NCBI RefSeq assembly: GCF_000005505.3
Contig: NC_016131.3
Coordinates: forward strand, 52,437,355 to 52,501,354
From: Brachypodium distachyon
Taxonomy: Eukaryota; Streptophyta; Magnoliopsida; Poales; Poaceae
Length of the DNA: 64,000 nt
Direction of reading: 5' to 3'
Each line of letters starts with the position of its first letter. The first letter of the stretch is position 1. Made by a program: the position numbers and the translations under genes. The notes beneath the pieces are model-generated. The model had not been told where the DNA came from, made no database searches, and saw only the letters and a program-made list of their open reading frames with translations. This document shows positions 29,968-42,051 of this stretch, one piece after another.

Positions 29968-32900
29968 TCAGCCTATTAGTTGTGGAACACCTCCTCTTGG
30001 TAACTTGCCAAGAAACTTCAAATGCTCCATTACTTTCTTGATTGGACGTACACCATCAGCTCTCATTCTCTCTATGAACCCGTGGGGTCGAACTTTGGCA
30101 TTGACATAAGCTTCAAGTAACACAGGATAAGGTGGTTTCCTTCCTGGGTACCTAATATTCTTCAGCCTGTCAAACATCTTCTCAGCATTATAGATGTCAC
30201 CCATTTTTGCATATGCCATCAGTAAATAGATGTAAGAGCCGTAAGTAGGCCTTCTGTCAGGATTTTGTTCTGTTGCATTCTGCAGAAATGAATCGGCTTT
30301 CGCAACCTCACCTGAATTCACATAGAGCTTGACAAGCGCATCCCAGGTTAGAGGGCCGTTTGGACACCCATCAAAAGACATCCTTTCAACAAACTTTTTG
30401 CCCTTGTCCATAAGTTTATTTTCTGCATACACATTCAGCATCCCATTATAATACTTGGAAGATAGCTTTTGTGTTGCTTCTAGCATGGCCTCAAAGGTCT
30501 CCTCTGCTTGCTCAATACACCCAAGTTTACCCCATGCCTCAATTGCAGCCATGAAATCGTCCAACTTAGGTTCCGTGCACAACTTCCATATCCTCGCCAC
30601 CTCATCTGGCTTGCTAAGGGCTGCATAGAGATGAAGAAGAGATCTAACAGCATGCCGTTTATCCTTCATATATTCCATTTCTATCTCACTGACAACCGCT
30701 TTTGCTTTCTCTATAAGGCCCCCAGATATGTAAAATTTTGCAACCATTGTCTGCGTAACAAAATCTGGCTCAACACCAGCGGCCTTCATCTCATTTAAGG
30801 TCACCTCAACGCCTGATATGTCATTTGACCGCCCTTTCAAGTCAATTATGAGTTTGTAAGTGAAGGGAGAGGGTTTGATATTTTCCTTTTCCATCAGCAT
30901 GATTATATCAGCTACCTTAGTACGAGCAACTCTCTTGTACAACAATATCATTTGGTTGCAAGCAGAGACAGTTAAGGGTAAAGAGAGGTCTCTTATTTCC
31001 CTGAAGACTTCTTCAGCTTTCTGGATATCTCTCGCACGCACACAGTTCACTAGTAGAGTTTCGTACAGCACCTCATTCCTGAAGGGTTTCGGAACTCTGT
31101 CAATGTACTTTCGAGCATCTTCAATACCAGTATTCCGTGCAATCAAATCAAGATGACAAGCATAGTCACGTTCTTCAAAATTGAGTAGATGTCCTCTCTC
31201 TATCCACTCCATAAACTGCAAGCATTCAGACGTATAAAAAAATGTGTTTGATGTTTGCATGATTCTGCAGGTTTAAAATTGGCATATGCAAAGGAGGCTG
31301 TCTCAGCTGTGTATCTAGGTATACTGTAGAAATAAAGCATACATATACGTGCTGTGTTACTGATGCAAAGCTAGTGAAATTGCCACAAAACATTTAAAGC
31401 TACAGGCTAAAACATATAGTAGTTCATAAAATGCAGATTTGCTATACTCCTAGAACTGAACTCTACGTAGGCTAAAACATATAGAGTTTATAGATCCATA
31501 ACTTTACACAAATGAAGCGAAGCTTCATCAATAAATCACATCCTCATGAAAACTGCTGCTAATTAGCTTCAAGGTTATCTTTAGCAGCTTTTTTCAGAAG
31601 ATAGGATTATTTTTCTGCTTCATACAAGTGGTGGGATAGAGATGCTGCTATATTGCTACAGAAAGGTGGAATCTTGAGTCTGAGACTCTCAGCATAGAAT
31701 TTCATTTATCATGACCTAGAACATGAGTCTGAAATCTGTTTCATATTTGGCTAATTGCCTTAATATTCAGAGGCAATTAACTTGAGAAACTTGAACTTCA
31801 CGTGACTATTAGCAACTTACATAAAACAAATATAGTACATGCATGAACTAGTAACCAACTCCGACAGGAGTTCTTCGCAACAAACATTAAGAGGCCGAGT
31901 AAATGCAGAAGAAAGACATGTTGTCTTTACGAATAATTGTGAATATGTAATATATTTTACTGAAACAAGTCCACTTGATGAGATACAACCAAACAGTCAT
32001 ACTAGTTACAAAGTTGCAAAATAGGTACCTGGAAAGCTTTCCAATACAGTCGCTGCTTCTTGAGGTGAAACAAAACCAGCAAGACTTCATTTCTTTCAAG
32101 CTGGTTACCATCTTCAATCCATTTATCAAGCACGGACTTAACAGAAAGTGAATGAGCATCCAGCACAGTCTGGAAAAGATATGGCCTGTGGATTCTATGT
32201 TTTGATTTTAGATCAGCACTGTGATCCATATTAAAACTCCAAGACTTCGAAATGTTAGCTTCAATGGTACCATTCCCATTACTGAGCTCATCATTGTAAC
32301 CGAAGTTGTCATCTGGCAGAACGGCTGCATCTTGACCCAAGAACTCATTATTAAATTTGCTGTTGGTGAGCCTTTCAGTCGACTCTGCAGAAAATCTCCG
32401 AATCAAGGGGAGAACAGTTTCTGGATACCCAAATGGAAGTAGTTGAGACAACACCTGGCAACCACAGTCTCTCAAGCCACTGAAAGTACCACCAGTCAAG
32501 TTACTATCCATGGATCCAGCACTTATAGGAAACACATGAGAAAACACTTATAGGAACGAGAGTTTGAAATTTCAAGGATCCGACCCATAAAATTTTTGTT
32601 ACAGACCACATTTTGTCATTTATATACAGCTATATGAACTTGAGGGGTATTAAGGACATAGAGTTTACAGAGGATTCTGGTTCGAACATGATCGTGGGGC
32701 GCTAGCTATTCCTTATTTCTTCTTTCTGAAATCATAGAAGATACTAATTCCTCAAGTGAAGTAATACACGGACATACATTCATTCCCATTCTTGACTAAA
32801 AATGCCATACTTCCCTTTCTCCCCAATCCGATATTCCACACCAGAGGTACAATGCAATTTATGTAGGAATCAAATTAGCGTCAACTGCGGCAGCAACGAC

Positions 32901-33100
32901 CAAATGAAATGAAATGAAATCGCGCCTACGGGGAGAGGGGACTGACAATAATATACCGGAACCGGATGACATTAGGGAGGAAAAAATCGGCCGAAAACAC
33001 ACAGTACGGAGCAGCAAGCATGCTTGGACAGGCCAAACGGCGCATGGTACGGGGAGGGGAAGAGCGCTTGCCTGGAGGCTCGCCGGAGGGACGGCCACAT
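29968..33100 (-). CDS. P-class pentatricopeptide repeat protein, probably mitochondrial
   Basis: Exons are 33072-33100, 32029-32521 and 29968-31215, giving 589 residues. PPR proteins bind organelle RNA and affect its stability, processing or translation. The start MWPSLRRAS and an Arg/Ser-rich leader suggest mitochondrial import. The body from about residue 100 is a run of 35-residue helical repeats (for example the repeat with AEETFEAMLEATQKLSSKYY). No E, DYW or SMR tail is seen. The overall layout recalls Arabidopsis At1g80270-type proteins. Exon 1 joins exon 2 in frame only if the intron uses a GC donor (AG|GCAAGC) with an AG acceptor, giving RRAS-SAGS. The second intron is ordinary GT-AG. 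Exon 1 is the least certain part; a start in exon 2 is the alternative. Confidence 0.88.
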
Positions 33101-33434
33101 GTCGGCTCGGCCGATGCGGCGGGCAGGTGCAAGAACGAAGCCTGAGGAGAGGAGGCCGAGCACCGCGACGGCGAGCGCTGGTGGTCCGGTGGTCTCCTGG
33201 TCAGTCGGCCAACTGTGCCCTAGGCGCAGCACGACGGCATCGCGACGGGGAAGGGAGGAGAGCGGCGAAAGTGGCACAGGCTTAGGACTGGAGCAGGGCC
33301 TAACTAGTGCATCCAACGGCCCGGCCGTGGGAGGCGACGGCGATCCGACGGTTGGATCAAAGTTTGAGTCGAGAGAACTTTCAATCGAGCAGCTAAATAC
33401 CGGTGTGGTTGCTAGCAGACTATTCGAACATATG

Positions 33435-33618
33435 CTCCCTCTGTTCCGAAATAATATACTCTCTCCGTCTAACAAAAGATGTCTCAAATTTGTTAAAATT
33501 TGGATGTATTTAGACATGATTTAGTGTATAGATGCATTCAAATTTAGTCAAAATTGAGACATCTTTTGTTGGACGAAGGAATATACAAATTCACGTGGCT
33601 TGTTTCAGGACAGAGGGA
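33435..33618. mobile_element. Stowaway-like MITE split by a second one
   Basis: Outer ends CTCCCTCTGTTCCGAAATAA and TTTCAGGACAGAGGGAG are inverted. The inner complete element (33459-33581) is flanked by TA. Confidence 0.65.
33459..33581. mobile_element. Inner Stowaway MITE
   Basis: Starts CTCTCTCCGTCTAACAAAAG and ends CTTTTGTTGGACGAAGGAA between TA dinucleotides. Close relative of the element at 34209-34332. Confidence 0.8.
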
Positions 33619-34208
33619 GAAGTTCAAACGAATTTGGTCTCCAAACAGAGCTTAGTATTGCCAAACTTTGCATGCACAACATGCTTTCGTTCGTTATTGT
33701 ATCCTAATTTTGCCATAAATTTGGTCTATACCAGGATTAGTCTTATGACAACTATGATGTCCCACTTATCTTAGCAAACATAATTACCATCTCAAAAGGC
33801 TTGATCTAATGGCTCACGTTACAAGGTGGATAGACGGAGCATGTTCACCCGTTGACATATTTCTAGGAGTACGAAAAAGGTTTCGGTCGAGAAGAACTTC
33901 AACACTGAAAATATCTCTGAATTTGTGCAGTTCAAGCAAAAAATGTCTTCAAATTAGTGCATATGACCCTCTGAGGACACGTCTAGGTCAGCCAACTGAG
34001 CCTGTCTCTTGGTGTAAAAACGCACACACAACACACATATTAACACTGGGCCAAGAGCTGGCCCTGTTTGGAAGGAAAAATAGAAGAATTGAGATGGAAT
34101 GTCTTACAAATCATATTGAGATTGAAAACACAAGAATAAAGAAAAATAGCCATTTGGAATGCAAGATAGCAAAAGTATAGGAAACTTTTGAGTTTCAAAA
34201 TACTAGTA

Positions 34209-34332
34209 CTCCCCCCGTCCAACAAAAGATGTCTCAAGTTTGTCAAAATTTGGATGTATCTAGACATGACTTAGTGTATATATGAATTCAAATTTAGTCA
34301 AAGTTGAGACATTTTTTGTTGGACGGAGGAAG
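34209..34332. mobile_element. Stowaway MITE
   Basis: Starts CTCCCCCCGTCCAACAAAAG and ends TTTTTGTTGGACGGAGGAAG, with TA on both sides. High similarity to 33459-33581 suggests amplification of the same subfamily. Confidence 0.85.
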
Positions 34333-34959
34333 TACTACTATCTAGTTCTCTAGATCATCATGCTCCTGTTGAATATTGTTGTCTTAATTAGGCCTTGTAA
34401 TACTTGTCCAAGCTCCAGATCAGCCATTGGGAAGCCATGGGGTTCAAGCCTACTAAATTGATTGCCATCTAAAAAGGTAAAAACACTTCAAATCAAATTG
34501 GGGTCTTGAAGAATCTTATTAACCATCATACTACTAAACAAGAAAAATTATCTGATCTCATGAAAACACATAGAGCAAAAGGAATCTGAGTATGACCTGC
34601 TAGCCTTACGCAAGAAATATATGCGACACCTGCACATAATCGAATCTACTTTTCTTTTTGCGCAAAGCATAATTGAATCTGCTTAACTAGCATCTCAACA
34701 AGTCTTCTTAAAAATTCTCGGTATCTCCCTGGGACCTCTGAGCTTACTTCGCATGATGAGAATGTCTGATGATGACCCATGTTGATTGTCACTGAAGATG
34801 GCATGGGTCATCTCCAGAGAGATGGAAGCACTTCATCAGGTATTGAACGGAATACAAGAATTAAGGGTACAATATTTCTTCTGCTGAATTACAGTACCAC
34901 ACGAGGATCCAAACAATGTTCATTACAGGTAAACTTAAAATAAGAAAAAATTGATGGGG

Positions 34960-37700
34960 TTAGACCATCTCAAGAAGATCAGACTTATAGGTTTTACCCA
35001 ATCGAAATCTGAGCTTCAAGACTGGCCATTCACCCAGCAGCTTAGTGAGAATTGGCAACATAGCTATCAGAATGCAAGTTGCAATGGCCAACCAGCGGAG
35101 ACGCTGGGCCATTACTGTGTATAAACCAGTTGAAAAGGCAGTAGTTGTTGCTACATACGCAAACCACATGAGCTTCTTAGTAAATGATCTGTAATAAATC
35201 AAGAACTCATAATCCTCCCACCTTGCTATGATGCATATGAAGGCAACAACAAACGATGAGCACATTGCTAAGATGTCAGAGACCAAGAATGCCTGAAATG
35301 CAAACTTCTTAGACATAACTGGAAGTCCCTCATTTCCAGCATCATTGCTGTATCCTCCAGGCAGGGTGAAGGCAGCGGCAAAGGTGATTGTTACAATGAG
35401 GATCGCTACTAACGAAGTGTTGGTTGTGTATGTTTGCGTTAGTGATTTCGCCTGCTTCCGTGACTCCAAGGTTGTATGTTTCTTGGCTTCCTCGTTTAGA
35501 TTATAAATGGAGGTGCTATCTTGGGGATTAGCTTTTAACATAAGCATGCACACTTCATTCTGCATGAATTCAAAGCAAGTTAGGTACAAATGGAGCTCAT
35601 TCATAGTGTAACAATAAAGATTAGCTATTCTACTATATGAGTAATAACTAAGTGTTACTCATAATAATGTATTTAGTTAAAAAAATTGATGACAAACTAA
35701 AGCCATATATGTTTAAATTGACCCATGAAACAATCAAAGAGGGAGGGGGGGGGGGGGATGTTGTCATCGAATATGCAACAGCAATAGGATTATAACTCAT
35801 GTATTAAAATAATACAATATATTCATAAAATTTATATGGTAAAGTATCTGAAACACTTTAAACTCACTACATTTGTCACTTACCTTCCAACAAGTTATTT
35901 ACTGTTGAAATTACATTTTAGCTCTTCCTTATATTTCCCACTACATCAACACTACACAGGCTTCCCCAAATATAGCACCCAATGACCCAATAGACCCCTT
36001 CAAAATTCAATGGTGACATTGCTTATTCAGAGAGCCCATATATATGTAAGTACTGCGAAATTTCATTAGGTCACACGACCTCGATGCTTATATATTCAAT
36101 CCCTAGGACTGACGCGATAGGCTTCCCATGCTTGACCGGTTGGCACTGCTAGACAGTGTCACGTAGAGTGTTCTGCTCCTTGGCCTTTGTGTAGCTGTGT
36201 CTTTGTCTTTGTGTCCTGGGGTTTCCACCCCTTGTAAATATTTGTCCATACTTTGTTCTTTTAACATAATTTGTTGTCGGAGTCTCTTCTACAGTTTTTT
36301 CTAAATTTTAGGACTGACGGTGAAATTGTATTCAACTACTCTTATAAAACATGCAAATCAATAGAGTTACGTACCCAATTTACAGTTTTGGCTTCATTCA
36401 TGACACCCGACAATTCCCGAGTTGCGGAAACAAGACCTTTGTCAAGCATTGTTGTGTCTATATCATTGTGAGATAGCAGAGCAGCAACTATTTTAGGACT
36501 GCACTGACGGACTGCATAATGTAGAGCAGTTTTCCCTTTATTGTCTCGTATGTTAATGAGCTTTCGAAGTTGCGGTGTGCTCATGATAAATTCCACGAAC
36601 TCCGTGTTACTGTAGCATACAGCAGTATGGAAGCATGTCTGAGCCTCAGCACCTACTTGGCGATAAGGAGCATCAGGACAATGCTTAAGAAGTTCTCGAG
36701 CAACATCGACATGACCTCGGTATGCCGCATAACTAAGGAGAGGAAAACCCTTCTCGTTGACTTCATACCCTAAAGAAGAATCATGTTCCAGCAGTACTCG
36801 TAGCACGTCAATCTTCTTAAGAATTACAGCCATTGTCACCGGAGTACTCCCTTCCATGTTGCCTTCTCTAGCCAAGCCAGGACGTTTGTCCATAATTCTT
36901 TTAGCAATAACTGAAAAAGATCAAGACATGATCAATGGTGGAGGTTTGATCTTATTATTAAGGTATGGAAACGACTAATATTAGAGCATCAACATTTAGG
37001 ATCTGGATAATGCAAAATACAAATTTAAAATCTCAAATTCAGTTTGCTGAAGGAAAATATATACCACATTAATTAATTTGTGGTATCTCATCTCACCTGG
37101 ACTACCATATTCCACGGCAGCATGCAGAGCATTGAAGCCTAACTCTCCCACATGAGCAGAATCATGAATCTGCAGTAGTTCCTCGCAAACATAAGCAAAT
37201 CCTCTCATCGCCGCGATGAACATGGGCGACTCTTCGAATTGGTTCACGCCTTTCGATAGAGCAGGCTCTGCTGCTATCAGCTCCATTGCAAACTCTCTGT
37301 GGCTGCTACGAATCGCATGGTGCAGCACATTGCATCCGTCCTTGTCCTCCTGCAGGATCGCCTCGTTCAACCGGCGGACACGGTAGCACCGGAGTAAGAC
37401 GGAGGCCAAGTTGACACGGCCACATGCAACGGCGGCAAGGAAAGGCGTCTCCTTGTCGGAGTTTACGGCCGTGAGGAGGGACTCCTCTAGTGTTATTACA
37501 TCCTTGCAGAATTCTTGGTGCCCATGGATGGAGGATATGTGGAGGCAGGTGTTCCCCGATGGAGTTCTTCCGAGAAGAACGCTTGGATCCTGTGAAGCCA
37601 TGGCCTTCATTGATGTGGAATCACCGGATGTTGCTGCTTGCAGGAGCCGTTTGTCCATTCCTCCCGATGAACTAGTCGTTGTTGATGTATTGGCTGCCAT
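34960..37700 (-). CDS. Ankyrin-repeat membrane protein with PGG domain (ACD6/ITN1-like)
   Basis: Exons are 37097-37700, 36375-36910 and 34960-35559, joined by GT/AG introns into 579 residues. Ankyrin repeats cover about residues 15-370, with typical helices such as TPFLAAVACGRVNLASVLL and GKTALHYAVRQCSPKIVAAL. A PGG domain (AAAFTLPGGY, near residue 445) begins the membrane part, which has four predicted helices to the C-terminus. In plants this family sits at the plasma membrane or ER and acts in defence signalling (ACD6) or salt/ROS responses (ITN1). Which role applies here cannot be told. The poly-Ser/Thr start is usual. The first ATG is used. Confidence 0.92.
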
Positions 37701-38676
37701 CTATATATATTTTATCTTTTGGGTTAATTTACTGCATAAGAAAAGATCCAGTAGTTATATATTTTTGTTGTTGAAACTAAGTAGTAGGAAAAATACCACG
37801 CAAATGAACAGGCAAACGAGGTTGGAGTGGAATCAGTGGATGTTGAAATTCCTAGCATAGCAAAGCAATCTACAAAAACTTGGTTACATTGTTCCTGCAA
37901 ATCCAAAATTCTTTTTACAGCAAATTCTGAATCATACAAATTACAAAATACCTACAATTCAGAAAAGTCCAAGTATTAAACAAATGATATTTATAATACC
38001 TGGCAAGAGATTACCATGCACGTTCCTCTTGGGACTTTGTTCCAAGTAATCACTAGAAAGAAAATGGGACCGATTATAGAGAGGAGCTGTTTGAAATAGT
38101 GATGCAGTAGCATAATGGATGCATGCCAACTCTTATAGTTGCAAAGATGCCTGGGGCTACTCCAACAAGCAAACTAAAAGCTAGCAGTATTGAACGGGAT
38201 CGACGAAACGTATCAGATATATTCGAGCTTGCTTGCTTGCCGTGTGCACGTACCATATACAGACTATTAACTTTAGGTTGAATTTCAATCCTCTTGTAAT
38301 TCCAGCTTCAGTTCCTGGTTGGGTTACAGGATGAAAGCATCAGTATTTTTTTATTTACAGTCGTGACATGCGGGAAAAAAATCAAAGCAAAGAGGTTTAC
38401 ATTGAATATTAAGAACAACATCCGCACTGTGAATCAGAAAAAATAATGGAAAACACAATGTGCCCAGTTCATGAGCTACCATATTCTGGTTTCTCTGCAG
38501 TCTGCACGCTGCGATACAAACCTGTCCTGTCAGTCTAATAGATACACTCATGCGATGCATTTACCAGTTTAGACGCTCTGAATAGATCCTTTCTAATCTT
38601 CCATGTTCTGCACCATTCTTCCTGCGAAGATCCTTCTTTTAGCACATGAATTTGGTGCATTCTTGGAAAGTACTGC
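37701..38676. other. Intergenic between the ankyrin gene and the CACTA element
   Basis: Ankyrin 5' flank and AT-rich sequence. An ORF at 38074-38256 on the minus strand has one hydrophobic segment but no start or splice context that I can support. Confidence 0.45.
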
Positions 38677-38704
38677 ACACACTACTACAAAACGGTTTAT
38701 ATGC

Positions 38705-38966
38705 AACGTCACATCAGTAACGGGTCCGGCGCGACCATTACCGATGAACCGAGCGGGCACCGCCTGTCTCCGGCCAGCGACACATCAGTGGCGGTCCGAC
38801 CGCCACTGATGTACACTCATAGCTCGCGAGTAACATCAGTGGCGGTCGGTTATGGGGCGACCGCCACTGATGAACCATGCATCAGTAACGGTCGGCCCAG
38901 CTCGACCGTTACTGATGTGTACACGATTATCAGTAACGGTCGCGAAAACCTCGACCGACACTGATG
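38705..38966. repeat. Left subterminal repeat array of the CACTA element
   Basis: At least eight copies of a motif close to CATCAGTAACGGTC or its complement GACCGTTACTGATG, many paired head-to-head around a short spacer. A CATCAGTGGCGGTC variant is mixed in. In En/Spm, similar subterminal repeats bind the TNPA-type protein. Confidence 0.85.
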
Positions 38967-39476
38967 TTCGTCGCGTTTTAAATACGCTGGCAGAGCCGCA
39001 GCTGGTCGCGCCGCGCGTCGTAACGGACCAGCTACGGCCCCTTCCTCTCCGGCGACGGCGAGGTGTTGCCCGACCGCGCCATGGCCGCCGGCGAGCCCCC
39101 CAGGTAGCCCCTCCTCCCTCCCCCCCGCGCCGGCGGCGCCGCTTCCATGGTCGGCAAGCGGCCATGGCCGCCGAGCTCCGATCTTCGAGCCCTAAGCTTC
39201 CTCTCCCTCCCGATGTCTCTCTCCCCCCCGATCTCTCTCGCCGGCCTCCAATTTCCCCAATTTCAGATTTTTGAGCTCCGCGGCCACCGGCCAAAATGCG
39301 GCCTCCTCGTCGTCACCCGGAGCTTCCCTCTCGCTTGCGAGCTCTCTCTTCCTCCCGATCTTTCTCGCCGGCCTCCAATTTCTCTCCGAATGTCTCTAAT
39401 TTCAAATTTTTAGTTAGCTCCGGTTAATTAGTACCTTAATCTCCTTGTCAATGATTAGGCTAACTATTTTTCTTTT

Positions 39477-39800
39477 TTGTTTTCTTGTGTATTGTGTTGT
39501 AGATCGAAAGACCGTTCTTGGATGTACGCTAAGGAAAGAATCAATGCTCGATGGATAACCGAATGGACGGTCTTTTTTGGAGTCGCGAAAGGTGATATGG
39601 AACGAAAAAGATTTTTGTTGATGCGTTGTCCATGTCGCAAATGTGGAAACACATGCATGATGAAGCCTGAAGATGTTCAGATGCACGTGCTGGCATTGGC
39701 TTTTGTGGATGATTATTCTCGCTGGACTTGTCACGAGGAGGATGTTGTTGATGTCGGTAGCGGTGCGAAGATGATGATGTCCTGCGGTATGATCTGGTGA
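39477..39800 (+). pseudogene. Transposase-associated domain, 5' part of the TNP2-type gene
   Basis: From about residue 11 the frame reads DRSWMYAKERINARW, followed by a Cys-rich CPCRKCGN, then a His and a W-C-H-E motif. That is the order of the plant Transpos_assoc domain, which precedes TNP2 in CACTA elements. An acceptor-like AG at 39502 suggests it is an exon start. The frame stops at 39800, and the next coding part is in another frame, needing an intron or a frameshift. Confidence 0.75.
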
Positions 39801-41170
39801 ATGATTCCGAGGAAGAAACAAGGGTCAATGAGGAGGCTAATGTGGAAGGTGAAGGAGCTCCACGTGGCAGGATTGCCGAAATGCTAGATGACCCGTACCT
39901 ACGGGAGCAGCTAGAGGACCCCGAAGATGAGACAGAGTCTGCTCAGTTCAAAAAATTGTTGGAGGACGCAAACACACCCTTGCATGATGGAGCTGGCGAA
40001 GAAAACAACGTGCTCGAAGTGACGCTCGAACTTTTGAGGCTGAAGACAGCATCATGCTGGTCAGACAAGGGCTTCACGGGCTTGTTGAGTTACCTTGCTT
40101 CGGTTTTTCCACAGCCAAACAAGTTGCCCAAGAGCACATACGAGGCGAAGAAGATTACATGCCCGCTCGGATTGGATTGCGTGAAACATCATTCATGTCC
40201 AAACGACTGCATGGTATACATTGGAGAGTACGAGAACCATGAGAGCTGCCACATATGCGGTGCATCGAGATACAAGAAGAAAAACGCCAGGGCTGGCGAA
40301 GACGATGGGGAAGAAGTGATGAAGGGCAGGCCGGCAAAGACTGTTTGGTATCTTACGGCAGGTGAACGAGTTGAACGTTGGATGCAGAACGTTAAGGACG
40401 TGAGGTATCTCGTCCATCACGATCCGCCGCAGGCTGCATTCGATCCTGACGGCCACTACCGTGTGGAGAAACCTGGGGTCCTAAGACATCTTGCCGATGG
40501 GACTCAGTGGAGGAACTTCGACACGGCATTTCCGGATTTCGGGGCAGAGCCCAGAAACCTGAGACTCGGTCTCAGCACTGACGGGATAAATCCTTTCGGA
40601 AACATGAACAACAAGCACAGCACATGGCCAGTGATCTTGTTTGTCTACAACCTTCCTCCATGGTTAATCATGAAGAGAAAGTACATCCACATGTGCATGC
40701 TCATACAGGGTCCAAAGCAGCCGGGAGCTGACCTAAATGTGTATCTGCAGTTAATGAAGGATGAGCTGAAGCAGCTTTGGAACCCTGGCAGAGTGGTTTG
40801 GGACGCAAACGGGAGGGAGTACTTCACGATGAGAGCAGCGCTTCTGACCTGCGTGCATGACTACCCCGTGAATGGAAACACTTCATGCCAGGTGACACAT
40901 GGGTACAAGGCCTGTACAAAGTGCGGGGAAAACACGACATCGGAGAAGTTGCCCGCTTCATCCAAAATTGTGTACATGGGCCACCGAAAGTGGTTGGATG
41001 CTAAAGACCCTTGGAGGGATGACAAGGAAAGGTTCAATGGGAAGACGGAGCACGGGACAGCGCCGAAGGAGAAGTCTGGTATGCAAATCCTCGAAATTGT
41101 GAACAATCTTGAGGTTGTCCCCGAAAAGATTGCTGCGAAGAAATATAAGGAACCTGAAGGCGTCGTGTGA
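39797..41170 (+). pseudogene. TNP2-type CACTA transposase, C-terminally truncated
   Basis: A 457-codon frame. After an acidic linker come a zinc-binding-like segment (CPNDCMVY, ESCHICG) and the start of the transposase core. LSTDGINPFG holds the first catalytic-type Asp, and TCVHDYPVNG the second Asp. The rest of the core, expected to hold the block with the final acidic residue (DVMHIEKN type), is missing. The frame runs into an unrelated tail and stops, so the element cannot make a full transposase from this gene. Confidence 0.85.
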
Positions 41171-41190
41171 AACGATCTTGAGGCATTCTC

Positions 41191-41906
41191 ATGAACGACG
41201 CACAAGTGAGTGTGATGGTGGACTCCGTCATCGACGACCATCGGGATTATGCTATCCCGCTACCTCCGGAGGAAGGCGTGGATATCCTAGGCGGTTGTCC
41301 AAACTACCGAATTATGTGGCATAGGAGCTTGGTATGTCTCTACAACCAGCGCCGGCCCTCTATGGCTCCATATCCCTCCGCCCAGAAAGGTACTTCTCAT
41401 TCGCCACTCGGCCTTTCCCCTAGGATACTTCCTCCTGTCGATGCCGGCGGAGATGAAGAGCGGGCAATGTCGATGCCTGCACAGCTCAAAGATAGCCAGA
41501 CCACAGGGTCGGCACAGGCTGGAAGCGTCCCTCCCACCTTCTCTCTCTTGGGTGCCGCTGAGTCCATGGGTGGCCACAAGATCGATGACAAGTACAAGGC
41601 GGAGGAGCAGAAGGTATGGACAGTAAGAGAAGGCATAAAAAGAGGGGGCGCGGCGGCAAGACCATCAAGGAGTCCTCCACTGTCAGTCAAGATGAGATGC
41701 ACCATGTGCCTGACATAACTGGAGTCTGGGAGGACAATAGGCCTGACATTCTCATCAAGAACCCATATCAAGGCCAGAGATTCGAAAACGGATCCTATTT
41801 CATGGCTAGGGAGTTCAACCGGGCGCTGCTTTACTATCCTGGAAGACCGATGGTCACCGAAGATTTCCTGCGTGCCGTGTCCAGAGAGATGCAAGAGCTT
41901 CATTAG
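41191..41906 (+). pseudogene. Linker region between transposase and protease in the CACTA element
   Basis: Two overlapping frames (41191-41718 and 41616-41906) show Pro/Ser-rich then charged sequence, of the sort found upstream of the Ulp1 domain in plant CACTA/Ptta-type genes. No domain is firm. The frame changes suggest an intron near 41620-41720 or decay. Confidence 0.45.
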
Positions 41907-42051
41907 TTCTACATGCAAGCATCAGCTGGTTCTCAACAGCATGCCCAACAGATCAATGTTAGAATCCCAAAAAACTATGGCTTCTTTGACCAAGAAACCG
42001 GGAACATTCAGGAACGTCCTATCACCTTTGGAGTTCAACGAACTGTTCCAC

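Larger units (their letters stand above)
33101..34959. other. Intergenic between PPR and ankyrin genes, with Stowaway elements
   Basis: Includes a GC-rich promoter-side block (33101-33400), nested Stowaway elements (33435-33618), another at 34209-34332, and AT-rich 3' flank of the ankyrin gene. No coding signal was seen. Confidence 0.55.

Noticed and set aside
38074..38256. Short hydrophobic minus-strand ORF upstream of the ankyrin gene
   Set aside because: Considered as an extra exon, but the ankyrin gene has a proper start at 37700 and no junction fits.
38705..38966. CRISPR-like regular repeats
   Set aside because: Spacing is irregular, both orientations occur and the setting is a plant CACTA transposon.
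38852..39294. ORFs at the left end of the CACTA element
   Set aside because: Generated by subterminal repeats and GC-rich sequence read on both strands; not protein-like.
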